In this document: piece after piece, positions 35,124 through 45,829 of the stretch
Numbering within the stretch: position 1 is the stretch's first letter
Layout: every line of letters begins with the position of its first letter
Assembly: GCF_014649755.1 (NCBI RefSeq)
Contig: NZ_BMTQ01000004.1
Location: 310,001-374,000, forward strand
DNA from: Streptomyces litmocidini
Lineage (GTDB): Bacteria > Actinomycetota > Actinomycetes > Streptomycetales > Streptomycetaceae
Length of the DNA stretch: 64,000 nucleotides
Reading direction: 5' to 3'
The notes under the pieces: model-generated
Databases searched by the model: none
Seen by the model: only the letters and a program-made list of their open reading frames with translations
Told to the model about the DNA's origin: nothing
Program-made: the position numbers and the translations under genes

Positions 35124-36623
35124 TCAGCCCCTTCGCAGCAGCAGCCGGGCGTCGCCGACCGTGAAGATCGAACCGGTCACGAGCACGCCCGCGCCGCCGT
35201 ACTCGGCCTCTTCCTCCGCGAGGGTGATGGCCGCCTCGATGGCATCGGGCAGCCGCGGCTCGACGACGACCCGGTCCTCGCCGAAGACCTCGACCGCGAT
35301 CGCGGCGAGCGCGTCCACGTCGGTGGCCCGCGGGTTGGAGTTCGCGGTGACCACGACCTCCGCGAAGATCGGCTCGAAGGCCTCCAGGAGGCCCTTGGCG
35401 TCCTTGTCCCCGCTCGTGGAGACCACGCCGATGAGCCGGGAGAAGCCGAAGGCCTCGCTGATGCCCTCCGCCGTCGCCCGCGCGCCGTGCGGGTTGTGCG
35501 CGGCGTCCAGGATGACGGTCGGGGAGGTGCGGACGATCTCCAGGCGGCCCGGGGAGGCCACCTGGGCGAAGGCCCGGCGGACGGTGTCGACGTCCAGGGT
35601 CCTGGCGTGCTCGGCACCGATCCCGAAGAAGGCCTCGACCGCCGCGAGCGCCACCGCGGCGTTGTGCGCCTGGTAGGCGCCGTGCAGCGGCAGGAAGATC
35701 TCGTCGTACTCGCCGCCCAGGCCCCGCAGGGTGAGGAGCTGGCCGCCGACGGCGACCTCGCGGGAGGCGATGCCGAACTCCATGCCCTCGCGGGCCACGG
35801 TCGCGTCCGCCTCGACGGCCTTCTTCAGCAGGACCTGGGCCGCGTCGACCGGCTGCTGGGCGAGGATGACGGTCGCGCCCTGCTTGATGATCCCGGACTT
35901 CTCGGTTGCGATCTCGGCGGTCGTCCCGCCGAGCCGGTCGGTGTGGTCGAGGTCGATGGGGGTGACGACGGCGACGGAGGCGTCGATGACGTTCGTCGCG
36001 TCCCAGGTGCCGCCCATGCCGACCTCGACGACCGCCGCGTCGACCGGGGCGTCCGCGAAGGCGGCGTACGCCATGCCGGTGAGGACCTCGAAGAAGGAGA
36101 GCCGGTACTCCTCGCGGGCGTCGACCAGTTCCACGTACGGCTTGACGTCCTGGTACGTCTCGATGAACCGCTCGGCGGAGATCGGGGCGCCGTCCAGGCT
36201 GATCCGCTCGGTGATGGTCTGCACGTGCGGCGAGGTGTAGCGCCCGGTGCGCAGCTCGAAGGCGCCGAGCAGGGCCTCGATCATGCGGGCCGTCGACGTC
36301 TTGCCGTTGGTGCCGGTGATGTGGATCGAGGGGTACGCGCGCTGCGGCTCGCCGAGGACGTCCATCAGGGCCGCGATCCGCTTGACGGAGGGCTCCAGCT
36401 TGGTCTCGCCCCAGCGGGTGGACAGCTCGGTCTCGACCTCGCGCAGCGCCCTGTCCAGCTCGGGGTCCTCGGGGCGGCTGGGCACGGGGTCGCCCTGGGG
36501 CGGTCCGGCCTGGGCGCGCAGGGTGCGGCTGCCGGCCTCGATCACCGCCAGGTCGGGGTCGCGGTCTGTCTCGGTGTCGACGATGTCGTCGAACTGGTCA
36601 TTCGGGTCGCTCGGCTCGCTCAC
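35124..36623 (-). CDS. folC: Folylpolyglutamate synthase / dihydrofolate synthase
   Basis: This 499-residue Mur-ligase-type enzyme adds glutamate to dihydropteroate and folates. Motifs: YPSIHITGTNGKTSTARMIEALL (P-loop), TSPHVQTITERI, VVEVGMGGTWDATN and LDAAHNPHGARAT. There is an acidic N-terminal extension of about 60 residues before the usual family start. The GTG start at 36623 has a weak ribosome site, so a shorter form is possible. It sits downstream of valS, behind a strong terminator, and upstream of the DUF4233 gene. Confidence 0.95.
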   Translation of the reverse strand: MSEPSDPNDQFDDIVDTETDRDPDLAVIEAGSRTLRAQAGPPQGDPVPSRPEDPELDRALREVETELSTRWGETKLEPSVKRIAALMDVLGEPQRAYPSIHITGTNGKTSTARMIEALLGAFELRTGRYTSPHVQTITERISLDGAPISAERFIETYQDVKPYVELVDAREEYRLSFFEVLTGMAYAAFADAPVDAAVVEVGMGGTWDATNVIDASVAVVTPIDLDHTDRLGGTTAEIATEKSGIIKQGATVILAQQPVDAAQVLLKKAVEADATVAREGMEFGIASREVAVGGQLLTLRGLGGEYDEIFLPLHGAYQAHNAAVALAAVEAFFGIGAEHARTLDVDTVRRAFAQVASPGRLEIVRTSPTVILDAAHNPHGARATAEGISEAFGFSRLIGVVSTSGDKDAKGLLEAFEPIFAEVVVTANSNPRATDVDALAAIAVEVFGEDRVVVEPRLPDAIEAAITLAEEEAEYGGAGVLVTGSIFTVGDARLLLRRG

Positions 36624-36855
36624 GGGCCCAGTCTACGGAGCGGCGCCGACAGGACCGCGGACCCACCCCTTTCGGGACTTTCGGTCCACCGGCCCACCGG
36701 TCCGCGCGGCGACGGAGGACGGGGGCGGGGGGCGGGGAGGGCGGCGCGCGGGCAGGGCGGGAGGCAGGGCGCGCCCTCCGTCGTCCCGGGTCCTTCGTCC
36801 CCGGCTCCTGGGCTTCGGTCACAAGCCGCGTGACGCCGTCCACAAGCGGACGGAA

Positions 36856-36902
36856 GACGAGGGGGCCCGGAACCGCTTCGCGCGGTTCCGGGCCCCCTCG
36901 TC
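36856..36902 (-). terminator. Very strong terminator after valS
   Basis: A perfect 21-bp stem (36856-36876 with 36882-36902) with a TTCGC loop begins six bases after the valS stop. It is one of the longest uninterrupted stems in the window. Confidence 0.88.
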
Positions 36903-36907
36903 GCGCA

Positions 36908-39529
36908 CTAGGCCTGCGGCAGGTTCGCCAGCTGGGCCTGGATGCGGGCGATGTCCTCGTCCGCCTTGGCGAGGCGGGTGCGGATCTTGTCGACCACGTT
37001 GTCCGGGGCCTTGGCGAGGAAGGCCTCGTTGCCGAGCTTGCCCTGGGCCTGGGCCTTCTCCTTCTCGGCCGCCGCGAGGTCCTTCGCGAGGCGCTTGCGC
37101 TCGGCGGCGACGTCGATCGTGCCCGAGAGGTCGAGCGCGACGGTGGCGCCGGCGACCGGCAGGGTCGCGGTGGCCGCGAAGCCGTCGCCCTCCGGCTGGA
37201 GGCGCAGCAGCTGCCGGATGGCGGCCTCGTGCGCGGCGAGCGCGGTGCCGTCGAGCTCCAGGCGGGCGGGGACCTTCTGGCCGGGCTGGAGGCCCTGGTC
37301 GGCGCGGAAGCGGCGGACCTCGGTGACCACCTGCTGGAGGTTCTCGATCTCGGCCTCGGCGGCGTCGTCGCGGAAGCCGCTGTCGGTCGGCCACTCGGCG
37401 ATCACGAGGGACTCGCGCCCGGTGAGCGTGGTCCACAGGGCCTCGGTGACGAACGGGACGATCGGGTGCAGCAGGCGCAGCATGACGTCCAGGACCTCGC
37501 CGAGGACCCGGCCGGAGACCTCGGCCTGCTCGCCGCCGGCGAAGAACGTGGTCTTCGACAGCTCGACGTACCAGTCGAAGACCTCGTCCCACGCGAAGTG
37601 GTAGAGCGCGTCGCTGAGCTTCGCGAACTGGTAGTCCTCGTAGTACGCGTCGACCTGGGCGACGGTCTTGTTGAGGCGGGACAGGATCCAGCGGTCGGTC
37701 GCCGACAACCGCTCGACCGGGGGCAGTTCGCCCTCGATCGTCGCGCCGTTCATCAGGGCGAAGCGGGTGGCGTTCCAGATCTTGTTGGCGAAGTTCCGGG
37801 AGGCCTTGACCCAGTCCTCGCCGATCGGCACGTCGACGCCCGGGTTGGCGCCGTTGGCCAGGGTGAAGCGGACGGCGTCGGAGCCGTACTGGTCCATCCA
37901 GTCCAGCGGGTTGACGACGTTGCCGAAGGACTTCGACATCTTCTTGCCGTTCTGGTCACGGACCATGCCGTGCAGGGCGATGGTGTGGAACGGCGGGGTG
38001 CCGTCCATCGCGTACAGACCGAACATCATCATCCGGGCGACCCAGAAGAAGAGGATGTCGTAGCCGGTGACCAGGACGGAGTTCGGGTAGAACTTCTCGA
38101 GGCTCTCGGTCCGCTCGGGCCAGCCGAGCGTGGAGAACGGCCACAGGCCGGAGGAGAACCAGGTGTCCAGGACGTCCGTGTCCTGGTGCCAGCCCTCGCC
38201 CGTCGGCGGCTGCTCGTCGGGTCCGACGCAGACGACCTCGCCGTCCGGGCCGTACCAGACCGGGATGCGGTGGCCCCACCACAGCTGGCGCGAGATGCAC
38301 CAGTCGTGCAGGTTGTCGACCCAGTCGAAGTACCGCTTCTCCATCTCCTGGGGGTGGATCTTGACCTTGCCGTCGCGGACCGCGTCGCCGGCGGCCTTCG
38401 CGAGCGGGCCGACCTTGACCCACCACTGCATCGACAGGCGCGGCTCGATGGTGGTCTTGCAGCGCGAGCAGTGGCCGACGGAGTGGACGTACGGACGCTT
38501 CTCGGCGACGATCCGGCCCTCGGCGCGCAGGGCGGCGACGATGGCGGAGCGGGCCTCCAGGCGGTCCAGGCCCTGGAAGGGGCCGTGGACGGTGATGACC
38601 GCGCGCTCGTCCATGACGGCGAGGTTCGGCAGGCCGTGGCGCTGGCCGATCTCGAAGTCGTTCGGGTCGTGCGCCGGGGTCACCTTGACGGCGCCGGTGC
38701 CGAACTCGGGGTCGACGTGGGTGTCGGCGACGACCGGGATCGTACGGTCCGTCAGCGGCAGCTTGATCCGCCGGCCGACCAGGTGCTTGTAGCGCTCGTC
38801 GTCGGGGTGGACGGCGACGGCCGTGTCACCGAGCATCGTCTCGGCGCGGGTGGTGGCGACGACCAGGGAGTCCTCGCCCTCGCCGTACCGGATGGAGACG
38901 AGCTCGCCCTCGTCGTCCTGGTACTCGACCTCGATGTCCGAGATGGCCGTCAGGCAGCGGGGGCACCAGTTGATGATGCGCTCGGCGCGGTAGATCAGCT
39001 CGTCGTCGTAGAGCTTCTTGAAGATGGTCTGGACGGCCTGGGACAGGCCCTCGTCCATGGTGAAGCGCTCACGGGACCAGGCGACGCCGTCGCCCAGGCG
39101 CTTCATCTGGCCGGAGATCTGACCGCCGGACTCGGCCTTCCACTGCCAGACGCGCTCGACGAACGCCTCGCGGCCCAGGTCGTGGCGGGACTTGCCCTCC
39201 TTGGCGAGCTCGCGCTCGACGACGTTCTGGGTGGCGATGCCGGCGTGGTCCATGCCGGGCTGCCACAGCGTCTCGAAGCCCTGCATGCGCTTGCGGCGGG
39301 TGAGGGCGTCGATCAGCGTGTGCTCGAAGGCGTGGCCCAGGTGGAGCGAACCGGTGACGTTCGGCGGCGGGATGACGATGGTGTACGGCGGCTTCTCGCT
39401 CTTCGCGTCCGCCTCGAAGTACCCGCGCTCCACCCAGCGCTCGTACAGCGGCCCCTCTACCTCGGCCGGCGCGTACTGGGTCGGCAGTTCGGTGGTGGGC
39501 GCTGTCTGCTGCTGAGTGTTCTCGGTCAC
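36908..39529 (-). CDS. valS: Valyl-tRNA synthetase
   Basis: The 873-residue class I synthetase charges tRNA-Val. The HIGH motif is read in [19 protein letters not shown] and the KMSKS motif in [11 protein letters not shown]. An editing domain lies between them (around 170-330, with [17 protein letters not shown]). A C-terminal coiled coil is rich in Lys/Ala/Glu ([18 protein letters not shown]). GTG start at 39529. No T-box leader was recognised upstream. Divergent from the PGQ-rich membrane-protein gene. Confidence 0.98.
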   Translation of the reverse strand: MTENTQQQTAPTTELPTQYAPAEVEGPLYERWVERGYFEADAKSEKPPYTIVIPPPNVTGSLHLGHAFEHTLIDALTRRKRMQGFETLWQPGMDHAGIATQNVVERELAKEGKSRHDLGREAFVERVWQWKAESGGQISGQMKRLGDGVAWSRERFTMDEGLSQAVQTIFKKLYDDELIYRAERIINWCPRCLTAISDIEVEYQDDEGELVSIRYGEGEDSLVVATTRAETMLGDTAVAVHPDDERYKHLVGRRIKLPLTDRTIPVVADTHVDPEFGTGAVKVTPAHDPNDFEIGQRHGLPNLAVMDERAVITVHGPFQGLDRLEARSAIVAALRAEGRIVAEKRPYVHSVGHCSRCKTTIEPRLSMQWWVKVGPLAKAAGDAVRDGKVKIHPQEMEKRYFDWVDNLHDWCISRQLWWGHRIPVWYGPDGEVVCVGPDEQPPTGEGWHQDTDVLDTWFSSGLWPFSTLGWPERTESLEKFYPNSVLVTGYDILFFWVARMMMFGLYAMDGTPPFHTIALHGMVRDQNGKKMSKSFGNVVNPLDWMDQYGSDAVRFTLANGANPGVDVPIGEDWVKASRNFANKIWNATRFALMNGATIEGELPPVERLSATDRWILSRLNKTVAQVDAYYEDYQFAKLSDALYHFAWDEVFDWYVELSKTTFFAGGEQAEVSGRVLGEVLDVMLRLLHPIVPFVTEALWTTLTGRESLVIAEWPTDSGFRDDAAEAEIENLQQVVTEVRRFRADQGLQPGQKVPARLELDGTALAAHEAAIRQLLRLQPEGDGFAATATLPVAGATVALDLSGTIDVAAERKRLAKDLAAAEKEKAQAQGKLGNEAFLAKAPDNVVDKIRTRLAKADEDIARIQAQLANLPQA

Positions 39530-39621
39530 GGGGCCAGTTTAGGGGTGTCGCGGTCCTGTCCTGAAACGCGATTGTTCGGTAACGGTGTGGCCCCCGCCGC
39601 ACCTGCGGCTCCTCGGTTCCG

Positions 39622-39652
39622 ACAGGATGTTCGCTACGCATAAACATCCTGT
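39622..39652. promoter_or_regulatory. Perfect inverted repeat just upstream of the PGQ-rich membrane-protein gene
   Basis: ACAGGATGTT (39622-39631) is followed after 11 bases by its exact complement AACATCCTGT (39643-39652). The repeat lies between divergent valS and the 317-residue gene, directly before the latter's GAGGGGA ribosome site. It could be an operator (arms two helical turns apart) or a leader hairpin. Confidence 0.7.
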
Positions 39653-39667
39653 GAGGGGAACCTGTCG

Positions 39668-40621
39668 ATGAGCTACAACCAGCCGGGCCCGTACGGTGGC
39701 CAGCAGCCCGGTCCCTACGGCCAGCCGGGTCCGTACGGCCAGCCGCCCCAGCAGCCGGGCCCGTACGGCCAGCCGCAGGCTCCGCAGCCGGGTTACGGCT
39801 ACCCCCAGCAGGCCCCGCAGGGCGTTCCGCCGCAGCAGCCCCCCTACGGCTACCCGCAGCAGCAGCCCCAGCACCCCGGCCCCTACGGCCAGCAGCCCCC
39901 GTACGGCGCCCCGCAGGGCCCCGGCGGCTACGTGCCCCACCCCCCGGCCCCGAAGAAGTCCAAGGCCGGCTGGATCATCGGCGCGGTCGCGGTCGTCGCG
40001 GCGATCGGCGTGGGCGCGTACTTCGTGCTGGGCGGTGGCGGCGCCTCGGTCGCGGACGACGGCCCCCACAAGCTGATCACGCCGGAGACGGTGCTGGGCG
40101 AGTACAAGAAGGCGCCGGACAGCGAGAAGTCCTCCGACAAGGACTCCCTGAAGGAGGCCGAGAAGAACGGCGTCAAGAACGCCCAGGAGGTCAGGGCCAC
40201 CTACAAGGTGGAGAACAAGGCCAACCCCCTGGCCAGCAAGATGCTCTCCTTCAACGGTCTCTACGGCGAGATCGACGACCCCGAGAAGGTCGTCGACCTC
40301 ATCTTCGCCACGGCCAAGGCCGAGGCGGAGAAGGACGCCGGCAAGGACGACGAGCCGCAGCTGGAAGGCAGTCCGCAGAAGTACGAGCCGGCCGATCTCG
40401 ACGGCGCGGTGCTGAAGTGCCAGCAGGCCAAGACGAAGGCCGACGCCGCCGCCGGCGCGCCCTCGTTCACCATCAACATGTGCGTGTGGGCCGACCACAG
40501 CACCGTGGGCCTCGTGGTCCCGGCCGACATGGCCTCGATGATGGCGGGCAAGTCCGACTCCGCCGAGGACGCCGCCGCCCTCACCGCCAAGCTCCGCAAG
40601 GAAGTCCGCGTCAAGTCCTGA
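39668..40621 (+). CDS. Membrane-anchored protein with PGQ/PYG-rich N-terminus
   Basis: This 317-residue protein starts at ATG 39668 with GAGGGGA nearby. Residues 1-95 are an almost pure Pro/Gly/Gln/Tyr low-complexity region of GPYGQ-like units. A Lys-rich hinge and one membrane span (SKAGWIIGAVAVVAAIGVGAY, about 98-118) follow. The C-terminal 195 residues are soluble and probably external, with two cysteines (KCQQAKT, NMCVWADH) that may form a disulfide. Low-complexity cytoplasmic tails of this type are common in actinobacterial membrane proteins. The function is unknown. Confidence 0.85.
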   Translation: MSYNQPGPYGGQQPGPYGQPGPYGQPPQQPGPYGQPQAPQPGYGYPQQAPQGVPPQQPPYGYPQQQPQHPGPYGQQPPYGAPQGPGGYVPHPPAPKKSKAGWIIGAVAVVAAIGVGAYFVLGGGGASVADDGPHKLITPETVLGEYKKAPDSEKSSDKDSLKEAEKNGVKNAQEVRATYKVENKANPLASKMLSFNGLYGEIDDPEKVVDLIFATAKAEAEKDAGKDDEPQLEGSPQKYEPADLDGAVLKCQQAKTKADAAAGAPSFTINMCVWADHSTVGLVVPADMASMMAGKSDSAEDAAALTAKLRKEVRVKS

Positions 40622-40638
40622 TCCGCGGCCCGCACATG

Positions 40639-40678
40639 CGGAAGGGGCGCCCCGCCGGTCGGCGGGGCGCCCCTTCCG
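40639..40678. terminator. Bidirectional terminator between the PGQ-rich gene and clpX
   Basis: A perfect 18-bp stem (40639-40656 with 40661-40678, CGGAAGGGGCGCCCCGCC) with a GGTC loop lies between two convergent genes. Confidence 0.85.
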
Positions 40679-40690
40679 TGTCCGTGCCGC

Positions 40691-41974
<1,284 letters not shown>

Positions 41975-42071
41975 GAGGTGCTTCCCCTTCGCCTGGGAGT
42001 GCTTGGTTCAGCGACTCCTGGTGCCTCATATTCGACGGTACCTTGCCGGGCCCCCCGTTCGGGCCCCCCTT

Positions 42072-42132
42072 GGCACGGTTCGCATGGTCGCGATTCGGCC
42101 ACACGGGCCGTCGGGGCCGCGCGAACCGTGCC
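42072..42132 (-). terminator. Hairpin between clpP2 and clpX
   Basis: GGCACGGTTCGC (42072-42083) pairs perfectly with GCGAACCGTGCC (42121-42132), enclosing a smaller CGGCC/GGCCG stem. It lies just past the clpP2 stop and may end the clpP1P2 message. Each arm carries GTTCGC or its complement, the ClgR half-site. Confidence 0.6.
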
Positions 42133-42148
42133 GAGGGAAGGTCGGGCG

Positions 42149-42823
42149 TCAGCGCTCCGCGGAGGCCGTGCTCTTGCGGGTCGAGACGATCTGGTCGATC
42201 AGGCCGTACGCCAGGGCGTCCTCGGCCGTCAGGATCTTGTCGCGCTCGATGTCGTCGCGGATCTTCTCGATCGGCGTCGAGGAGTGCTTGGCCAGCATCT
42301 CCTCCAGCTGGCTGCGCATGCGCAGGATCTCGTTGGCCGCGATCTCCAGGTCGGAGAGCTGCTCACGGCCGGTGCCGCCGGAGGGCTGGTGGATCAGCAC
42401 GCGGGCGTTCGGCAGGGCCATCCGCTTGCCGGGGGTGCCGGCGGCGAGCAGCACGGCCGCGGCGGAGGCCGCCTGGCCCATGCAGACCGTCTGGATGTCA
42501 GGCTTCACGAACTGCATCGTGTCGTAGATGGCCGTGAGGGCGGTGAAGGAGCCGCCCGGGCTGTTGATGTAGATCGAGATGTCGCGGTCCGGGTCCATCG
42601 ACTCCAGGCACAGGAGCTGCGCCATGACGTCGTTGGCGGAGGCGTCGTCGATCTGCACGCCGAGGAAGATCACGCGCTCCTCGAAGAGCTTCGCGTACGG
42701 GTCGTACTCGCGCACGCCCTGCGAGGTGCGCTCGACGAAGCGCGGCACGACGTAGCGGTTGTCGATCGACGCGCCGGTGTAGAGGCCGCTCGGGGAGAGG
42801 TTGTTCTGCATCTGGGTGTTCAC
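42149..42823 (-). CDS. clpP2: ATP-dependent Clp protease proteolytic subunit 2
   Basis: This 224-residue serine peptidase has the triad Ser120 ([10 protein letters not shown]), His145 (VLIHQPSGG) and Asp195 ([13 protein letters not shown]), with the conserved [11 protein letters not shown] loop. The start could be GTG 42823 or ATG 42811; neither has an ideal ribosome site. It lies 53 bases after clpP1. In Streptomyces ClpP1 and ClpP2 together form the main ClpP protease. Confidence 0.97.
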   Translation of the reverse strand: MNTQMQNNLSPSGLYTGASIDNRYVVPRFVERTSQGVREYDPYAKLFEERVIFLGVQIDDASANDVMAQLLCLESMDPDRDISIYINSPGGSFTALTAIYDTMQFVKPDIQTVCMGQAASAAAVLLAAGTPGKRMALPNARVLIHQPSGGTGREQLSDLEIAANEILRMRSQLEEMLAKHSSTPIEKIRDDIERDKILTAEDALAYGLIDQIVSTRKSTASAER

Positions 42824-42876
42824 CGTCCTGGTGGCGTTCGGCGGGGGGCTGGGGCTCTTCGGCGGGCTGCCGGCGC

Positions 42877-43494
42877 TCAGGCGCCCGTGCCGCCGCCGCC
42901 CGGAACACCCGCGGCGTGCGTGATGATGTCGTCGATGAGGCCGTAGTCCTTGGCCTCCTCCGCGGTGAACCAGCGGTCGCGGTCGCCGTCGCGGATGATC
43001 GCCTCGACGGTCTGGCCGGAGTGGTGCGCGGTGATCTCGGCCATGCGCTTCTTGGTGCGCAGCAGGTACTCGGCCTGGATCTTGATGTCGGAGGCGGTGC
43101 CGCCGATGCCGGCGGATCCCTGGTGCATCAGGATGTCGGTGTTCGGCAGCGCGAAGCGCTTGCCGGGGGTGCCGCCGGTGAGCAGGAACTGGCCCATGGA
43201 GGCCGCCATGCCCATGCCGATGGTGACGACGTCGTTCGGGATGTACTGCATGGTGTCGTAGACGGCCATGCCGGCCGTCACCGAGCCACCGGGGCTGTTG
43301 ATGTACAGGAAGATGTCCTTGTCCGGCTCGGCGGCCAGGAGGAGCATCTGCGCGGTGATCTTGTTGGCGATGTCGTCGTCGACCTGCTGGCCGAGGAAGA
43401 TGATCCGCTCGCCGAGCAGCCGGTTGTAGACATGGTCGCCGAGGCCGCCACCGATGGACGGCTCACCCGCGGCGTAAGGCTTCAGATTCGTCAC
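42877..43494 (-). CDS. clpP1: ATP-dependent Clp protease proteolytic subunit 1
   Basis: This 205-residue serine peptidase has the triad Ser99 (GMAASMGQ), His124 (ILMHQGSAG) and Asp173 ([11 protein letters not shown]). GTG 43494 ([20 protein letters not shown]) is preceded by AGGTGG, and this N-terminus resembles Streptomyces ClpP1. In-frame starts further upstream (ATG 43569) would add a basic stretch ending RRRRAGGY that I recall from annotated homologues, so the true start is unsettled. A ClgR-type operator lies about 120 bases upstream of the GTG. Confidence 0.95.
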   Translation of the reverse strand: MTNLKPYAAGEPSIGGGLGDHVYNRLLGERIIFLGQQVDDDIANKITAQMLLLAAEPDKDIFLYINSPGGSVTAGMAVYDTMQYIPNDVVTIGMGMAASMGQFLLTGGTPGKRFALPNTDILMHQGSAGIGGTASDIKIQAEYLLRTKKRMAEITAHHSGQTVEAIIRDGDRDRWFTAEEAKDYGLIDDIITHAAGVPGGGGTGA

Positions 43495-43615
43495 GTATCC
43501 ACCTGCTCGTCTCCGACGGCCCCAAGCCGTCTCAGCGTCTTGTTCTGAGGGCAGTGCCCTCGTATTCATGGACCCTAACGCGCAGGTCGGACAACGCCAT
43601 CCCGGTTCCCGAACT

Positions 43616-43629
43616 GTTCGCTGGGAGCG
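43616..43629. promoter_or_regulatory. ClgR operator upstream of clpP1
   Basis: GTTCGC-TGGGA-GCG matches the published Streptomyces ClgR operator form GTTCGC-N5-GCG. It lies in the 240-bp space between tig and clpP1, where the clpP1 promoter should be. ClgR activates clpP1P2 in S. lividans. Confidence 0.78.
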
Positions 43630-43667
43630 CAAGGTAGTTGGAGGCGTGTAAGCGGGTCCGGGTACGT

Positions 43668-43707
43668 CCACGGGCCCGTGCGCACAGCTGTGCGCACGGG
43701 CCCGTGG
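43668..43707. terminator. Perfect 40-bp palindrome, probable tig terminator
   Basis: Bases 43668-43687 are the exact complement of 43688-43707, with no spacer (centre CAGCTG, flanked by GTGCGCA). It begins 26 bases past the tig stop, so it should fold into a long hairpin ending tig transcription. Its perfection and lack of a loop are unusual. Confidence 0.75.
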
Positions 43708-43733
43708 AGCAGGGTCCGCCGGGGGCGGGGCCC

Positions 43734-45119
43734 TTACTTGTCCTCGGAGGCCTCGGCCTCGCCGGTGGCGGTCTCGACGGCCTCCACGGCGGCCTCGACC
43801 TCGTCCTCGTCGTCGGAGAGGTCGACGACCTCGCCGTTGGTGTCGACGACCTTGGCGGCCTCGACGACGACCGCGAGGGCCTTGCCGCGGGCGACCTCGC
43901 CGACGAGCATCGGCACCTGGCCGCCCTGGGCCACGGCCTGGGCGAACTGGTCGGGGCTCATGCCGGAGGAGGCGGCACGGCGGAACAGGTGCTCGGTGAG
44001 CTCCTCGCGGGAGACGTCGAGCTTCTCCTTGTTGACGAGCTCATCGAGGATGAACTGCGTCTTGATGCCCTTCTCGGCCTGCTCCTTGGTCTCGGCCAGG
44101 AACTCCTCCTCGGTCTTGCCCTGGATCTCCAGGTACTTCGCGAGGTCGAGGCCCATCTGGCCGAGCTGGTGGTGCTCCAGGTTGTGCTTGCGGGTGTTGA
44201 TCTCGTCCTCGAGGAGCTTCTCGGGCATCGGGACCTCGACCAGCTTGAGGAGCTCGTCGAGGACGCGCTCCTGGGCCTGGGTGGCCTGGTCGAACTGCTT
44301 CATGTTCTCGAGGCGCTTGCGGCTGTCGGCCTTGAGCTCGTCGAGGGTGTCGAACTCCGACGCCATCTGCGCGAACTCGTCGTCGAGCTCGGGGAGCTCA
44401 CGGGCGGCGACGGTGAGGACCTTGACGGTGACCTCCGCGTCCTTGCCCTCGGCGGAGCCGCCCTTCAGCTGCGAGGTGAAGGTGGCCTCGCCGCCGGCCT
44501 CCAGGCCCTTGACGGCCTCGTCGATGCCGTCGAGCAGCTCGCCGGAACCGATGGTGTACGAGACGTCCTTGGCGACACCGTCGGGCAGGACCTCGCCGTC
44601 GACCTTGGCCTCCAGGTCGATGGTGACGACGTCGCCCTCGGCGGCGGCGCGCTCGACCGGGGAGGTCGAGGCGAAGCGCTCGCGGAGCTGCTCCACGGAC
44701 TTCTCGACGTCCTCGTCGGTGACCTCGACCGCGTCGACGGTGACCTCGATGCCGGAGTAGTCCGGGATCTCGATCGTCGGGCGGACGTCGACCTCGGCGG
44801 TGAAGGCCAGCAGCTCGCCGTCCTTCAGCTCGGTGATGTCGACCTCGGGCTGGCCGAGCGGGTTGACCTCGGCCTCGTTGACGGCCTCGGTGTAGAACTT
44901 CGGGAGCGCGTCGTTGACGGCCTCCTCCAGCACGGCGCCGCGGCCGAACCGCTGGTCGATCACGCGAGCCGGGATCTTGCCCTTGCGGAAGCCCTTGACC
45001 GTGACCTGCTGGTTGATCTTCTTGTACGCCGCGTCGAGGCTGTCCTTGAGCTCCTCGAAGGGCACCTCGACAGTGAGCCGAACCCGGGTCGGGTTCAGGG
45101 TCTCCACGGCGCTCTTCAC
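43734..45119 (-). CDS. tig: Trigger factor, ribosome-associated chaperone
   Basis: This 461-residue chaperone has an N-terminal ribosome-binding domain with the signature [14 protein letters not shown] (GFRxGxxP), a FKBP-type peptidyl-prolyl isomerase domain around 155-240 and a helical C-terminal domain. The tail is acidic (Asp/Glu/Ala-rich). GTG 45119 ([20 protein letters not shown]) has AAGGAG nine bases upstream; the longer open frame upstream is unlike the family. It lies beside clpP1-clpP2-clpX, the common bacterial arrangement. Confidence 0.98.
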   Translation of the reverse strand: MKSAVETLNPTRVRLTVEVPFEELKDSLDAAYKKINQQVTVKGFRKGKIPARVIDQRFGRGAVLEEAVNDALPKFYTEAVNEAEVNPLGQPEVDITELKDGELLAFTAEVDVRPTIEIPDYSGIEVTVDAVEVTDEDVEKSVEQLRERFASTSPVERAAAEGDVVTIDLEAKVDGEVLPDGVAKDVSYTIGSGELLDGIDEAVKGLEAGGEATFTSQLKGGSAEGKDAEVTVKVLTVAARELPELDDEFAQMASEFDTLDELKADSRKRLENMKQFDQATQAQERVLDELLKLVEVPMPEKLLEDEINTRKHNLEHHQLGQMGLDLAKYLEIQGKTEEEFLAETKEQAEKGIKTQFILDELVNKEKLDVSREELTEHLFRRAASSGMSPDQFAQAVAQGGQVPMLVGEVARGKALAVVVEAAKVVDTNGEVVDLSDDEDEVEAAVEAVETATGEAEASEDK

Positions 45120-45290
45120 GGTTAGGTCTCCTTGTGGCTGATTCCTGGAATCCGTCGGGGCCGCGTTCGGCGGTACCGGCGGGTCGGCCCGGTCAGAAAG
45201 ACACACGGGCACGCAGCTTGCATAGTAACCGCAAGCGGGATGACGCCCACAACGTGATCAAGGACGCGCGAGGTGGGCGCGTGATCGTCA

Positions 45291-45367
45291 TGGTCGGGGT
45301 GGCGGGATTTGAACCCACGGCCTTCCGCTCCCAAAGCGGACGCGCTACCAAGCTGCGCCACACCCCG
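45291..45367 (-). tRNA. tRNA-Pro (anticodon TGG), CCA encoded
   Basis: Read on the minus strand, the gene begins CGGGGTGTGGCGCAGCTTGG, has the anticodon loop CTTTGGGA (TGG) and a T-arm with GGGTTCAAATCC, and ends CACCCCGACCA. The seven-base acceptor stem pairs fully and the 3' CCA is present in the DNA. Confidence 0.96.
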
Positions 45368-45499
45368 TCGGTGCGACACGTAGGGTACATGGACGGAGAC
45401 TGTGCGGCGCCCCCCGATTTCCGGGTGTGCGCGGAAGCCCCCCGACCGGCTACCATGCTCCTCGTGCCGCGGTCCCCGTGACCTGCGGCGCGACGCTGT

Positions 45500-45573
45500 G
45501 CGGGTGTAGCTCAATGGTAGAGCACTAGTCTTCCAAACTAGCTACGCGGGTTCGATTCCCGTCACCCGCTCCA
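45500..45573 (+). tRNA. tRNA-Gly (anticodon TCC), CCA encoded
   Basis: It begins GCGGGTGTAGCTCAATGGTA, with anticodon stem-loop CTAGTCTTCCAAACTAG (TCC), T-arm GGGTTCGATTCCC and end CACCCGCTCCA. All four stems form and the CCA is encoded. It is divergent from the tRNA-Pro, with about 130 bases between them. Confidence 0.96.
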
Positions 45574-45580
45574 CACAGGT

Positions 45581-45617
45581 CAGGGCCGGTCCGGAGAGCT
45601 TCTCCGGGCCGGCCCTG
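45581..45617. terminator. Terminator after tRNA-Gly and the 64-residue gene
   Basis: A 17-bp stem (45581-45597 with 45601-45617) with one G-T pair and a three-base loop begins eight bases after the tRNA and also faces the 3' end of the convergent small gene. Confidence 0.75.
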
Positions 45618-45634
45618 AATCGTTTCTCCGGTGG

Positions 45635-45829
45635 TCAGAACTTGATGGAGGCCACCGTCTGCGTTATCGAGTCCAGGAAGCGCTGGATGTCGTCGGCCAT
45701 GCCGGTGGAGGCGAGGAAGAAACCGAAGAGGACCGCGACCACGGCCGGCCCGCCCTTGAGGCTCCCCCCGCGGATCAGCACCACCATGATGATCGCCAAC
45801 AGCAACACCACAGACAGTGAAATGGCCAC
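45635..45829 (-). CDS. Small (64-residue) membrane protein
   Basis: Two hydrophobic spans (ISLSVVLLLAIIMVVLI at 3-19 and PAVVAVLFGFFLASTGMA at about 28-45) are followed by an amphipathic C-terminus (DDIQRFLDSITQTVASIKF). It starts at GTG 45829 with a distant AGGG. Proteins of this size and pattern recur in Streptomyces and I recognise the type, but no function is known to me. The gene ends next to tRNA-Gly. Composition is like its neighbours, so there is no sign of recent transfer. Confidence 0.75.
   Translation of the reverse strand: MAISLSVVLLLAIIMVVLIRGGSLKGGPAVVAVLFGFFLASTGMADDIQRFLDSITQTVASIKF

Noticed and set aside
39530..39667. T-box or other leader riboswitch for valS
   Set aside because: The leader is short and no T-box core sequence or specifier hairpin was found.
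45291..45573. Integrated element at the tRNA-Pro/tRNA-Gly pair
   Set aside because: Both tRNA genes are intact, no integrase or 3'-end duplicate was seen, and flanking genes have normal composition. tRNA genes are common attachment sites, but this one looks empty.
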